Assembly: GCA_015233725.1 (NCBI GenBank)
Contig: JADFXD010000026.1
Span: 1-34,938 of the forward strand
Origin: Nitrospirota bacterium
GTDB taxonomy: Bacteria > Nitrospirota > Thermodesulfovibrionia > Thermodesulfovibrionales > Magnetobacteriaceae
Direction: 5' to 3'
DNA: 34,938 nucleotides
The notes below the pieces were generated by a model. The model did no database searches. It had not been told where the DNA came from and saw only the letters and a program-made list of their open reading frames with translations. Both the position numbers and the translations under genes were made by a program. Positions 8,561 through 15,872 of this stretch are shown in pieces; the stretch's first letter is position 1; each line of letters opens with the position of its first letter.

Positions 8561-8665
8561 CTTATAAGAAAATCATGGATGGTCGTTTTGTCATCAGAAG
8601 TCGAGCCTACATTCCTTTTGAAATTTAATTGAAAGCGGTTCATTGCGTTGTTCAGAATCCACTCT

Positions 8666-9964
8666 TTAGGCATTTTGTGCTACCAGTTTAAGAAATTTAT
8701 CTCTGTATTTAAAATTGGAAACAACATCTACATCAACCAAACCCTCTTTGATAATATGAGCATTGATGAAGGTCTTGTTTCTCAGGTATAGATAGCAAAG
8801 CAGGTTATTTCGATCATCATATTTCTGATGATCGAACTTCATAAACACTTTTTGCCCCTTTGTTTTTTCAAACAAGAATTTGATCGCCTGTACATTGGCA
8901 GCTTTTTTTTCTTTTACTCCTATAAGACGAACAACCAAATCATTGTTAAGCTTCAACAACTCAGGGCTGATTATTTCTTCGACGCAATAGTAGACCTCTC
9001 TATCGCCGCTATATTTATCAATTTTTGAACCGAATTGAACCTTCTTAGGGTCTATATTCTTATCGAGTTTATGAGGGTCTTTGAAGATATAGGGCAGCTT
9101 TTCGATTTCTTTATTATGGTCATTCTCAACGCTATCATTCAGAAACACGTATTCAGTCGCTGAAAGGTCTAATTGCCCCACATTGAGCTTATCTTTAATT
9201 ATTGGGATAAAGTCCGGATTGATTTCATAGCCGACTGAACAACGGTCTAAATTACGGGCGGCAAGCGTAGTTGTACCACTGCCGAGGAACGGGTCCAAAA
9301 CGGTTTCACCAGAAAAAGAAAACATTTTTATCAGTCGGGCAGGCAATTCTTCTGGAAACATAGCAATGTGTCTGTCCTGCTTTGCTCCTGCAAAGTACCA
9401 GTGCCCTGAGAAATAAGTATTCCAATCGTCTTTTGTTATTATTGAAAGTTCTTTTTGTTCCTTAGTTGGCACTGGTGGAACGCCCTGCTTTTTGAAAAGC
9501 AGAATAAATTCATAATCAAGCTTCAAGATACCATTTCGGGGATATGGGAAACTGCCCATTATCGTGGCTCCACCAGTTGTATTGCACGTGGTGACTTTCT
9601 GCCAAATGACAGCTCCCATATAGTCTAATCCAATAGTTTCACAAAATTTAATTATTTCTGTTCTTATTGGTATCACTTTATACCGCCCATAATAAACTGA
9701 CCTAGCAAACTGGTCGCCGATATTAATGCAAAATCTGCAACCAGGGTGTAATGCCCTATAACATTCTTTCCATACAAGATTCAGATTATTTATATAGCTT
9801 TCGTAGTTTTCATGAAAGCCAATTTGATCCTCGGTTCCATAATCTTTTAATTGCCAGTACGGGGGAGAGGTAATGACCAAATGGACTGAGTCGTCCGGCA
9901 AAAGGGTCATTTGCCTACTGTCGCCGTGAATTATTTTATGAATAGTTTTAAATGTGGTTCTCAT
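8666..9964 (-). CDS. site-specific DNA methyltransferase (beta class, probably N4-cytosine) with SNase-like C-terminus
   Basis: Transfers a methyl group from S-adenosylmethionine to an amino group in DNA. From the ATG at 9964 (432 residues) the order is catalytic motif IV TSPPYW (about residues 32-37), then the SAM-binding motif I DPFLGSGTT (about 224-232). This is the beta-class order, and SPPY rather than DPPY favours N4-cytosine over N6-adenine. Residues about 328-428 resemble a staphylococcal-nuclease fold: VVRLIGV, a spaced helix, KVFMKFDHQKYD, LLCYLYLRNKTFINAHIIKEGL. The catalytic Asp/Thr/Glu positions read Lys/Glu/Lys, so this domain is probably inactive. A TTG start at 10000 would add 12 residues; the ATG is preferred because the family starts near RTTFKTIHKIIHGD. 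No cognate endonuclease gene is adjacent. The gene is AT-rich. Confidence 0.88.
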   Translation of the reverse strand: MRTTFKTIHKIIHGDSRQMTLLPDDSVHLVITSPPYWQLKDYGTEDQIGFHENYESYINNLNLVWKECYRALHPGCRFCINIGDQFARSVYYGRYKVIPIRTEIIKFCETIGLDYMGAVIWQKVTTCNTTGGATIMGSFPYPRNGILKLDYEFILLFKKQGVPPVPTKEQKELSIITKDDWNTYFSGHWYFAGAKQDRHIAMFPEELPARLIKMFSFSGETVLDPFLGSGTTTLAARNLDRCSVGYEINPDFIPIIKDKLNVGQLDLSATEYVFLNDSVENDHNKEIEKLPYIFKDPHKLDKNIDPKKVQFGSKIDKYSGDREVYYCVEEIISPELLKLNNDLVVRLIGVKEKKAANVQAIKFLFEKTKGQKVFMKFDHQKYDDRNNLLCYLYLRNKTFINAHIIKEGLVDVDVVSNFKYRDKFLKLVAQNA

Positions 9965-10123
9965 AATTTCGGTTATACCTGTGGATATCTCCACAATCAA
10001 AACCTTTACTCTTTTGTACCTTGCGAATAGTTGTTTATATCCTAATCTTCTAAGCTAAGATTTTAACGGAATTTATCATAATTGTCAATAGTCGGGTGGA
10101 TAAATTTTTAATACGAGTACATA

Positions 10124-10200
10124 ATTATGGGGTCAAGGGCACTGGTGCCCTTGCAGGGGGGGTCGAGGGGGGGGCAGCGCCACCCCCCTTTTTTTTCTTC
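10124..10200 (+). repeat. hairpin-repeat element, copy 3
   Basis: ATTATGGGGTCAAGGGCAC-TG-GTGCCCTTGCAGGGG, a GGTCGA linker, a second stem of G and C runs around GGCAGCGCC, then TTTTTTTTCTTCC running directly into the stop codon of the acetate kinase gene (10201). The first-stem C/G pair replaces the G/C pair of copies 4 and 9, a compensatory change. Confidence 0.85.
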
Positions 10201-11910
10201 CTACGCCCTGAGGCTGCTGACAGAGCGGATGATCTCACGGGCTATCATGCGTTCCTCGTCGGCGGCTACGGCAAGGACCTTGACGCTGGAGGCCTCCGTG
10301 GAGAGATTGGCGATATTGCCGCGCGCAACCTTGGCAATCCGGTTAACCCCATTGTCAAGACTTATGCCAAGGCCATCAAGCCCCTGACATATCCTTGCCC
10401 TCACCTCGGAGGAATTCTCCCCGATGCCCCCCGTAAAGATCAATATATCTAACCCGCCCAATGCCGCTATGTAGGCCCCTATATACTTCCTCGCACGATA
10501 ACAGAACATCCTCAACGTCGCCTCGGCCTTGGCGTTACCCTCCTCAGCGGCGTTTAGTATCTCGCGCATGTCGTTACTGATCCCACTGATCCCCTTCAGA
10601 CCGCTGTCCTTGTTTAGGGTCTTCTCGAGGCTGCCTACGCTCAACCCCGTTTGTAGGAGATACAAGACAAGCCCCGGGTCAATATCCCCACACCGCGTCC
10701 CCATTACAAGCCCCTCCAACGGGGTCAACCCCATAGAGGTATCAACACTCCTGCCCCCGTCTATGGCGCAGATAGATGCCCCATTGCCGAGGTGGCACGA
10801 TATTATCTTGAGGTTCTCAAGTGGCCGCTTTACAAATACGGATGCCATCAGGGCAACAAAGTGATGGTTGGTGCCGTGAAAGCCATAACGTCTTACATGT
10901 TTATCCTCGGCCAACTGGTAAGGGATAGCGTATTGATATGCCTCAGACGGCATGCTCTGGTGAAACGCGGTGTCAAAGACCGCCACGGAGACGGCATTGG
11001 GCAACAGCCCAGACATCACCTCGATGCCGGCAAGGTTGTAGGGATTGTGCAGTGGGGCCAGTGGCTCGCATGACCTTATGGCCTCCTTGACCTCATCGGT
11101 TATGACAGCCGAGGCAGAGAACTGGTTGCCACCGTGTACCACCCTGTGACCAACTGCCTGTATCTCGTTGAAATCGGCGATAATGCCTATGGCCTTATCC
11201 GTGAGGGCATTTACCATTACCGAAAAGGCCTCTCTGATGTCCCTGACGACCTCAGGGCGTTGCATCTTGACATTTACCGTCTTGATCTTATGCGGTGAGG
11301 CCTCTGTGCCGATGTTTTCTATCAGCCCCTCAAACATGGGTTGAGGGCTTGAGGTGTCAAACAACGAGTACTTCAGAGAAGAGCTTCCACAATTGATGAT
11401 AAGGAGCTTTATCGCCCGTTTAGCGGATGAGAGGTTAAGGTCGTAGGGGTCGGGGTTATCCATCAATCTGGATTTATATTCGACTTTGGGTTGAGCTTTT
11501 TGTCCTTTCTGCCTCTCTGTTACTATGAAGGCAATCTTTTTGAGCGTTAAGGGGTTTTGTGCAACTACCTGCGAAAAGACATCCCTTGGCAGCTTAATAA
11601 CACTCGTGTTCTCTATGGCGGTGATACTCTCAATAACAGGTCTGTCAACCATTACAGACATCTCACCAAAGACATCTCCACAGTTAAGATTGGTTATAAA
11701 CAAACGATTGCTGTCCTGAGTGGCCCCTACAATCTCCACCTTCCCCTTATACACAATCCATATATATCTGTACAGCTCTCCTGTCTGTATGATCTGCTGA
11801 GACGTTTTATACTCAACAAGCTCAGAGGACTTGGATAGGTACATCAGCCAATCATCATTTAAATCGGAAAATACCTCTACTTCTGACAGAAACCTGCTTA
11901 GAGCATCCAT
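10201..11910 (-). CDS. ackA: acetate kinase with N-terminal cyclic-nucleotide-binding-like domain
   Basis: The C-terminal ~400 residues are a complete acetate kinase (acetate + ATP to acetyl phosphate + ADP, reversible): LLIINCGSSSLKYSLFD at about residue 170, GHRVVHGG, the catalytic-Asp motif AVFDTAFHQSMP, RRYGFHGTNHH, HLGNGAS, the GLVMGTRCGDIDP segment and FTGGIGEN. In front of it, residues about 1-125 form a CAP_ED/cNMP-binding-like beta barrel (GELYRYIWIVYKGKVEIVG; GDVFGEMSVMVDRP), joined by a ~40-residue linker. The phosphate-binding cassette has GE but not the usual R-A/S-A/T arginine, so it may sense something other than cAMP. ATG 11910 is preferred over TTG 11916 because AGGAG lies 7 nt upstream of the ATG. 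It stands alone, with a repeat element at its stop codon. Confidence 0.92.
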   Translation of the reverse strand: MDALSRFLSEVEVFSDLNDDWLMYLSKSSELVEYKTSQQIIQTGELYRYIWIVYKGKVEIVGATQDSNRLFITNLNCGDVFGEMSVMVDRPVIESITAIENTSVIKLPRDVFSQVVAQNPLTLKKIAFIVTERQKGQKAQPKVEYKSRLMDNPDPYDLNLSSAKRAIKLLIINCGSSSLKYSLFDTSSPQPMFEGLIENIGTEASPHKIKTVNVKMQRPEVVRDIREAFSVMVNALTDKAIGIIADFNEIQAVGHRVVHGGNQFSASAVITDEVKEAIRSCEPLAPLHNPYNLAGIEVMSGLLPNAVSVAVFDTAFHQSMPSEAYQYAIPYQLAEDKHVRRYGFHGTNHHFVALMASVFVKRPLENLKIISCHLGNGASICAIDGGRSVDTSMGLTPLEGLVMGTRCGDIDPGLVLYLLQTGLSVGSLEKTLNKDSGLKGISGISNDMREILNAAEEGNAKAEATLRMFCYRARKYIGAYIAALGGLDILIFTGGIGENSSEVRARICQGLDGLGISLDNGVNRIAKVARGNIANLSTEASSVKVLAVAADEERMIAREIIRSVSSLRA

Positions 11911-12067
11911 TTTCAAACTCCTAAAAATTCCATAAAAGAATAATAACGACTATATATTTTACAACAGTGTTTACTGATATTGATAGGTGTTGGATGGGGT
12001 TGTGTTGGGGTGGTGACACCCCCTGTCGTAATGTGGGGTGGGATATATCTGATGTCAAGAGGGTGTG

Positions 12068-12096
12068 TTGATGGTCTTATATGTGGCACGTAAAAT
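12068..12096 (+). promoter_or_regulatory. candidate sigma70-type promoter for the small ORF at 12111
   Basis: TTGATG (12068-12073), a 17-bp spacer, then TAAAAT (12091-12096). The predicted transcription start near 12103 leaves only a short leader before the ATG at 12111 and rules out the ATG at 12081 as the start. Confidence 0.45.
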
Positions 12097-12110
12097 GCAA
12101 CAATAATGGC

Positions 12111-12275
12111 ATGAATAAAGAAATGATTATAGGATATATAGCAGTCATGCAGGTTAAGGGTGATATACTGATAATTGGTTTACCCATATCCGAGGGCATT
12201 GATTGTATTATAGATCATGTGCAAGAGACGTATTCGGCAGTTGTTGTTGATATCAAAGACATGTGGATTAATTAA
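12111..12275 (+). CDS. small hypothetical protein (54 residues)
   Basis: Not recognised. The peptide MNKEMIIGYIAVMQVKGD continues with two hydrophobic beta-strand-like stretches (DILIIGLPI and AVVVDIKDM) and looks like a small soluble alpha/beta protein. A promoter-like TTGATG/TAAAAT pair ends 15 bp before the ATG and a terminator-like hairpin lies 150 bp after the stop, so a short independent transcription unit is plausible. There is no good ribosome binding site before the ATG; an alternative ATG at 12123 follows AAAGAA. After the stop there is an orphan AAAGGAGG with no ORF of useful size behind it, which might mark a lost downstream gene. Confidence 0.38.
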   Translation: MNKEMIIGYIAVMQVKGDILIIGLPISEGIDCIIDHVQETYSAVVVDIKDMWIN

Positions 12276-12425
12276 AGGAGGCATAGAGGTAATTTTTTCC
12301 TCTGGATGAATAAATTTCTCACTTAGTAGGTAGATTTATCTGGTTTATTCGGGTGTAGGTTATTATTTATCATTATTAGAGTGATTTAAGTTGCTAAAAC
12401 GATATTCAATGATATAACTGTCAAT
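12276..12425. other. intergenic region without recognised gene
   Basis: AT-rich sequence after the small ORF. It contains a strong Shine-Dalgarno-like AAAGGAGG (12274-12281) and a small hairpin GAGG...CCTC around 12290-12306, but only a six-codon ORF follows. Together with the terminator (12426-12477) and the 150 bp before the tRNA, this is a stretch of over 300 bp without a confident protein gene. Confidence 0.5.
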
Positions 12426-12477
12426 CTACGTGGTACTATGGTCTTATACTACAAAGTATAACGTAGGCTTTTTTTAG
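12426..12477 (+). terminator. candidate Rho-independent terminator
   Basis: An interrupted stem: CTACGT (12426-12431) pairs with ACGTAG (12461-12466), and after a 2x2 internal loop TACT pairs with AGTA. The stem is followed by GC and seven T. It would end transcripts starting at the 12068-12096 promoter. The stem is AU-rich and the loop long, so strength is uncertain. Confidence 0.42.
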
Positions 12478-12627
12478 TCTTGGGTACAGGGATAAAAAAC
12501 TACTTTACAAAAGCAATGCGTTTGTATTAGGATATTTGTATGGGCTGACTAGTAGGGGTTGGCCAGTGGGGTTGACTATTGGGGCTAAAGGCGCTGCTGG
12601 TATTTAAGCCCGTGTGGATAAGACAAT

Positions 12628-12699
12628 GCCACCGTAGCTCAGGGGTAGAGCAGCTGATTTGTAATCAGCCGGTCGGGGGTTCAATTCCCTCTGGTGGCT
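12628..12699 (+). tRNA. tRNA-Thr (anticodon UGU)
   Basis: A complete cloverleaf: acceptor arm GCCACCG with TGGTGGC, D arm around GCTCAGGGGTAGAGC, anticodon stem GCTGA/TCAGC enclosing the seven-base loop TTTGTAA (anticodon TGT), variable loop, and a T arm with GGGGGTTCAATTCCC. U73 is the discriminator, usual for threonine tRNAs. No 3'-CCA is encoded, so the nucleotidyltransferase at 4786-6261, or another one, must add it. Confidence 0.95.
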
Positions 12700-12758
12700 T
12701 TCTTTCTTGCCGGTAGCAAAGATGTAATCTCAAATGCAATTGTGCGGGTGATATTGTG

Positions 12759-12787
12759 TTGACAACATAGTAAAGTTATGTTATTAT
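12759..12787 (+). promoter_or_regulatory. sigma70-type promoter of the 12795 gene
   Basis: TTGACA (12759-12764), exactly 17 bp, then TATTAT (12782-12787; five of six consensus bases). The -10 box ends only 7 bp before the ATG at 12795, so the predicted start of transcription coincides with the start codon and the mRNA would be leaderless. Confidence 0.6.
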
Positions 12788-12794
12788 AAATTTC

Positions 12795-13046
12795 ATGACA
12801 AGGCTTGATAAAGAATTAGAGTATTTTAACAAGAATAAAGAAGAGTATCTTAAATATTTTAAGGGTAAATACGCTCTTATAAAGGGGGAAGAGTTTATTA
12901 ACACCTTTACGGCTGAAGAGGAAGCATACAATGAAGGCATAGACAGGTTTGGAAACACCCCCTTTCTCATAAAGCTAATCACAGATAAAGAGTTTATACA
13001 TATGCTGCCTGCGTTAACGTTAGGCTTAATCCATGCCCACACGTAG
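12795..13046 (+). CDS. small hypothetical protein paired with a retropepsin-like gene
   Basis: An 83-residue soluble protein with the pattern EYFNKNKEEYLKYFKGKYALIKGEEF followed by a helix with AEEEAYNEGIDRFGNTPFLIK. This resembles the small DUF5678-like proteins that bacteria often encode immediately upstream of single-domain aspartyl-protease-like proteins. The molecular function of that family is unknown. Its last 14 nt overlap the ATG (13033) of the next gene, which suggests translational coupling. No ribosome binding site precedes the ATG; see the adjoining promoter, which implies a leaderless message. AT-rich, probably accessory. Confidence 0.6.
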   Translation: MTRLDKELEYFNKNKEEYLKYFKGKYALIKGEEFINTFTAEEEAYNEGIDRFGNTPFLIKLITDKEFIHMLPALTLGLIHAHT

Positions 13047-13483
13047 TGTCTTTGCTATTAATTCTCAAACCAATGCTTTAGCTATTATTGCAACAATGTT
13101 GTTTGATTAAAGTTACAGTTGATATCTCTACTAAGCTAGAAGAATCTTACAGACGACAATCTATACCCATACCTAAATCAATTGAAGGATATGGTTTAAT
13201 AGATACTGGCGCTACAATAACAGCAGTTGATATTGATGTTATTAAGGTTCTGAATATAGCGCCTAGGGGGACAGCCACAGTCTTAACGCCACAAGGAAGC
13301 GATGAACAAGAGATATTTTCTTTAAGGATGGCACTTCCACACGGGATAACATTCAATTTTCAAAGTGTAACAGGAAGCGTTTTAAAAAATCAAGGAATTA
13401 TAGCTTTAATAGGGCGTGATGTCTTAATCAGAGGGGTTTTTGTTTATAATGGGACTATAGGGGTATGTTCTTTTTTTATATAA
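13033..13483 (+). pseudogene. retropepsin-like aspartyl protease, apparently frameshifted near its start
   Basis: The main frame (from 13082 to 13483) encodes the retropepsin motif GLIDTGATITAVD, then VLNIAPRGTATVLTPQG and a C-terminal IIALIGRDVLIRG, as in clan AA single-domain proteases. This frame has a TAG at 13079-13081 and only poor TTG starts (13088, 13103) without a ribosome binding site. A different frame starts with ATG at 13033, overlapping the upstream gene, and encodes 25 residues (MPTRSVFAINSQTNALAI...) before a stop at 13108-13110. That looks like the family's normal N-terminus. The simplest reading is one gene with a frameshift between about 13080 and 13110. Sequencing error or a TTG start giving an intact short protein are the alternatives. 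Confidence 0.6.
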
Positions 13484-13559
13484 AAAAGAGAGAACACATA
13501 ATACGCCATCCCATCTGTCCGGCATGACTGGATGGCTAGTGACCCACCCCTGCCCCTCT

Positions 13560-14309
13560 CTACCGTCTGATCTCTGTATCGGCGATTGTGCCATCGACCA
13601 TGTAGTATATCTTGTGGCCTTTGTGGGCAAAGAGCATGTTGTGTGTGACGATGACAAACGTCGTTGACTTCCTGGCGTTTATTTCGTGTATGAGGTCTAT
13701 GAGAGCCTCGCCGGTCTTGGTATCGAGGTTGCCGGTGGGTTCATCGGCCAGGACCACCAGCGGCTCCATGATAAGCGCCCGTGCCATCGCTACGCGCTGC
13801 TGCTCTCCGCCAGAGAGCTCCCCTGGTGTGTGCTTAAGTCGGTGTCCTAACCCAAGCTCCTTCAATAGGGCAGCCGCGCGATCCCTGACATCATCTTTAT
13901 TGCCCGTGCGGCCCGCACCTTTTTGGCCGTCGTGCCCCACGACCCTGGTAAGACCGGATATCAGCGCTGGCATCATCGTGTTTTCCAGGGCGCTGAACTC
14001 CGACAACAGGTGATGAAACTGAAAGACAAACCCTATCGTCTTGTTCCTGAAGGAGGCAAGCCCGCGGTTGTTGAGCTTAAAGATGTCTCTGCCCTCATAC
14101 AACACCTCCCCGGAGGTCGGCCTGTCAAGTGTTCCAATGCAGTGCAAAAACGTGCTCTTACCCACACCGGATGAGCCCATCATCGATATTACCTCCCCCC
14201 GCTCCACGCTCATGGTCAGTCCCCTTAAGACCGGTATCTCACCGGCCTCCGTGATATAGGACTTCTTGAGGTTAGTTATCCTGATTAGCTCGTTTTTTGT
14301 TGCCTTCAT
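13560..14309 (-). CDS. lolD: LolD-type lipoprotein-release ABC transporter ATP-binding protein
   Basis: The ATPase of the Lol system, which extracts outer-membrane lipoproteins from the inner membrane. The 249-residue protein has Walker A GSSGVGKST at about residue 45, the Q-loop FVFQFHHLLSEFSALENT typical of LolD, the signature LSGGEQQRVAMARAL, Walker B VVLADEPTGNLD and the H-loop IVTHN. Between the Q-loop and signature it carries a glycine-rich insertion of about 20 residues (GHDGQKGAGRTGNKDD) not usual in LolD. It is the last gene of the lysS-permease-small protein-lolD operon, and its start lies inside the preceding gene (38-bp overlap). AGGAAAG upstream can serve as ribosome binding site. 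The related macrolide-export ATPase MacB-type is less likely, given the LolC/E-like partner. Confidence 0.9.
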   Translation of the reverse strand: MKATKNELIRITNLKKSYITEAGEIPVLRGLTMSVERGEVISMMGSSGVGKSTFLHCIGTLDRPTSGEVLYEGRDIFKLNNRGLASFRNKTIGFVFQFHHLLSEFSALENTMMPALISGLTRVVGHDGQKGAGRTGNKDDVRDRAAALLKELGLGHRLKHTPGELSGGEQQRVAMARALIMEPLVVLADEPTGNLDTKTGEALIDLIHEINARKSTTFVIVTHNMLFAHKGHKIYYMVDGTIADTEIRR

Positions 14310-14628
14310 CCTTATCTTTCCTGTCGTTTAGGGTCTTGTCTTTGAGGGCTTTGTCTTCTTGGCTGTACCTGAGGCCCAAAAACCTCAAAAACCTGTCATA
14401 GATTTCTATAACACGATGATACAGGTCGCTTAAGGAGTCCTTTTTGGACTTTATCTCATCGGCCTTGTCGGCAGCCTTTTCGCTAAACTGCTTGACGCTA
14501 TGACCAGCCTCCTGCGCCTTTGTCCCAAACCACAAAAACTTATCCCCACCGTAATACAACGCAATCACAAGAAACACTATGGCAGCTAAGATAATAATAG
14601 ATATCGCTCGCCTGATAAGCTTAAACAT
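14272..14628 (-). CDS. small single-span membrane protein inside the Lol operon
   Basis: Not recognised as a named family. The 118-residue product has one N-terminal hydrophobic segment (ISIIILAAIVFLVIALYYGG, about residues 9-28) after a short basic start, so it is probably anchored with the rest outside the cytoplasm. A predicted amphipathic helix follows (KAQEAGHSVKQFSEKAADKADEIKS), then a charged C-terminus rich in Lys, Asp and Glu. The ATG at 14628 has an excellent ribosome binding site (GGAGG, 7-nt spacing). It lies 20 bp after the permease gene and overlaps lolD by 38 bp, so it is translated as part of the Lol operon and may be an accessory factor. Confidence 0.72.
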   Translation of the reverse strand: MFKLIRRAISIIILAAIVFLVIALYYGGDKFLWFGTKAQEAGHSVKQFSEKAADKADEIKSKKDSLSDLYHRVIEIYDRFLRFLGLRYSQEDKALKDKTLNDRKDKDEGNKKRANQDN

Positions 14629-14648
14629 AACCTAACCTCCAATACCGC

Positions 14649-15872
14649 CTACTCAAAACGCAGCGGCTCTATGGGATTGACATTGGCGGCCTGATAGGCC
14701 GGGTAGATCGTCGATAGAAAGCTGATGACTATGGCCGAAGTCGACACCAGCGTAAAGTCCGAGACGTTTACCTTAACTGGAAGACGACTCAGATAATACA
14801 CATCAGCCGGCAACTTGATCAACTCATACGTATCCAGCACATAACACGTGACAGAGCCTCCAACCAACCCTATGCACGTCCCTACGAGACCAATGATAAA
14901 TCCCTGTAGCATAAATATATACATGATACCGGCATTTGTGGCCCCCATGGTCTTAAGTATTGCAATGTCGCGCTCCTTCTCGATGACGCTCATGATAAGC
15001 GTCGATACGATGTTGAAGGCGGCAACAAGCACGATCAGCGTCAGGATGACAAACATGGCCAGCTTCTCTAACTTTAAGGCAGAGAAGAGGTTCTTGTTCA
15101 TCTGCATCCAGTCCCGTGCGTTGTAGGGATAGCCAATGGTGTCGTTTATGCGTCTTCTGATATCCTGTGCCTTATAGATATCATCCAGCCTGACCTCAAT
15201 GCCGGTGGCGGCATCATGGAGGTCAAAGAAGTCCTGCGCCGCGTCTATTGAGGTAACGGCAAGGCTTGAGTCGTACTCATACATGCCAACCTCAAAGATG
15301 GCCACGACCTTGAACTTACGCGTCTTTGGCAACATCCCCAACGGTCCTATCTCCCCCATGGGAGAGATGATGTTGATCTCGTCGTTGAGCATCACACCGA
15401 GGTTGTTGGCCAACTCCCTGCCTATGATGATACCGTTGTTTATCCCTGCGAGGGTCTCAAGTCTGCCCTCTTTGATAAAGGAAGATATACCTTTTATGGC
15501 CTCCTCTCTCTCTGGTATAATCCCGCGTAAGAATATCCCCTGCGCCCCCCTGCCGCGCGACGCCATGACCTGTCCAAGCACAAATGGGGAGGCCGAGGCA
15601 ATGCCGGGGAGCTTCTTTATGTCTTCTGCCAGGGGCTTGTAGTCTGGGATTTTTCCAGCCCTGCTTACTATAATGATGTGAGCGTTGACCCCAAGTATCT
15701 TTTTCTGGAGGTCCTGGTGAAACCCGCTCATCACGGCCAGGACTATGATCAGGGCCATGACCCCTACCGCCACCCCGCCAATGGATATGACGGCGTTAAA
15801 GGAGATGCTCTTGTGTCGCTTCCTTGACTTGAGGTAGCGAAGGGCTATCATCACCGGATATGAACGATTCAT
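14649..15872 (-). CDS. LolC/LolE family lipoprotein-releasing ABC transporter permease
   Basis: A 407-residue inner-membrane permease of the FtsX/MacB fold: an N-terminal RYLKSRKRHKSISFNAVIS leader and first membrane span (about residues 24-47), a large periplasmic domain (about 48-270), then three membrane spans near the C-terminus ending in PAYQAANVNPIEPLRFE, the standard end of LolC/E proteins. Together with LolD it releases lipoproteins to LolA. Only one permease gene is present, so the transporter may be a homodimer, as in species with a LolF-like single permease. The ATG at 15872 overlaps the lysS stop by 4 bp. Confidence 0.92.
   Translation of the reverse strand: MNRSYPVMIALRYLKSRKRHKSISFNAVISIGGVAVGVMALIIVLAVMSGFHQDLQKKILGVNAHIIIVSRAGKIPDYKPLAEDIKKLPGIASASPFVLGQVMASRGRGAQGIFLRGIIPEREEAIKGISSFIKEGRLETLAGINNGIIIGRELANNLGVMLNDEINIISPMGEIGPLGMLPKTRKFKVVAIFEVGMYEYDSSLAVTSIDAAQDFFDLHDAATGIEVRLDDIYKAQDIRRRINDTIGYPYNARDWMQMNKNLFSALKLEKLAMFVILTLIVLVAAFNIVSTLIMSVIEKERDIAILKTMGATNAGIMYIFMLQGFIIGLVGTCIGLVGGSVTCYVLDTYELIKLPADVYYLSRLPVKVNVSDFTLVSTSAIVISFLSTIYPAYQAANVNPIEPLRFE

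Noticed and set aside
8446-8632. Two 60-codon plus-strand ORFs between the AriA-like gene and the methyltransferase gene
   Set aside because: Most of their length is translation of hairpin-repeat copy 2 in different frames; similar peptides appear at every copy of the element.
8666-9964. Reading the methyltransferase as a complete restriction-modification fusion with an active nuclease
   Set aside because: The SNase-like part lacks the acidic and arginine catalytic positions, and no other endonuclease motif is visible.
10124-10200. Repeat copy 3 as an ordinary terminator of the acetate kinase gene
   Set aside because: In the direction of that gene the hairpin is preceded by the purine tract and not followed by a T tract; the terminator-like order faces the opposite strand.
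10096-10452. A 118-codon plus-strand ORF
   Set aside because: It starts in repeat copy 3 and continues antisense to acetate kinase; no independent coding support.
12776-13042. An 88-codon minus-strand ORF
   Set aside because: It is the antisense of the small gene at 12795-13046, which has a good promoter and a coupled downstream gene on the plus strand.
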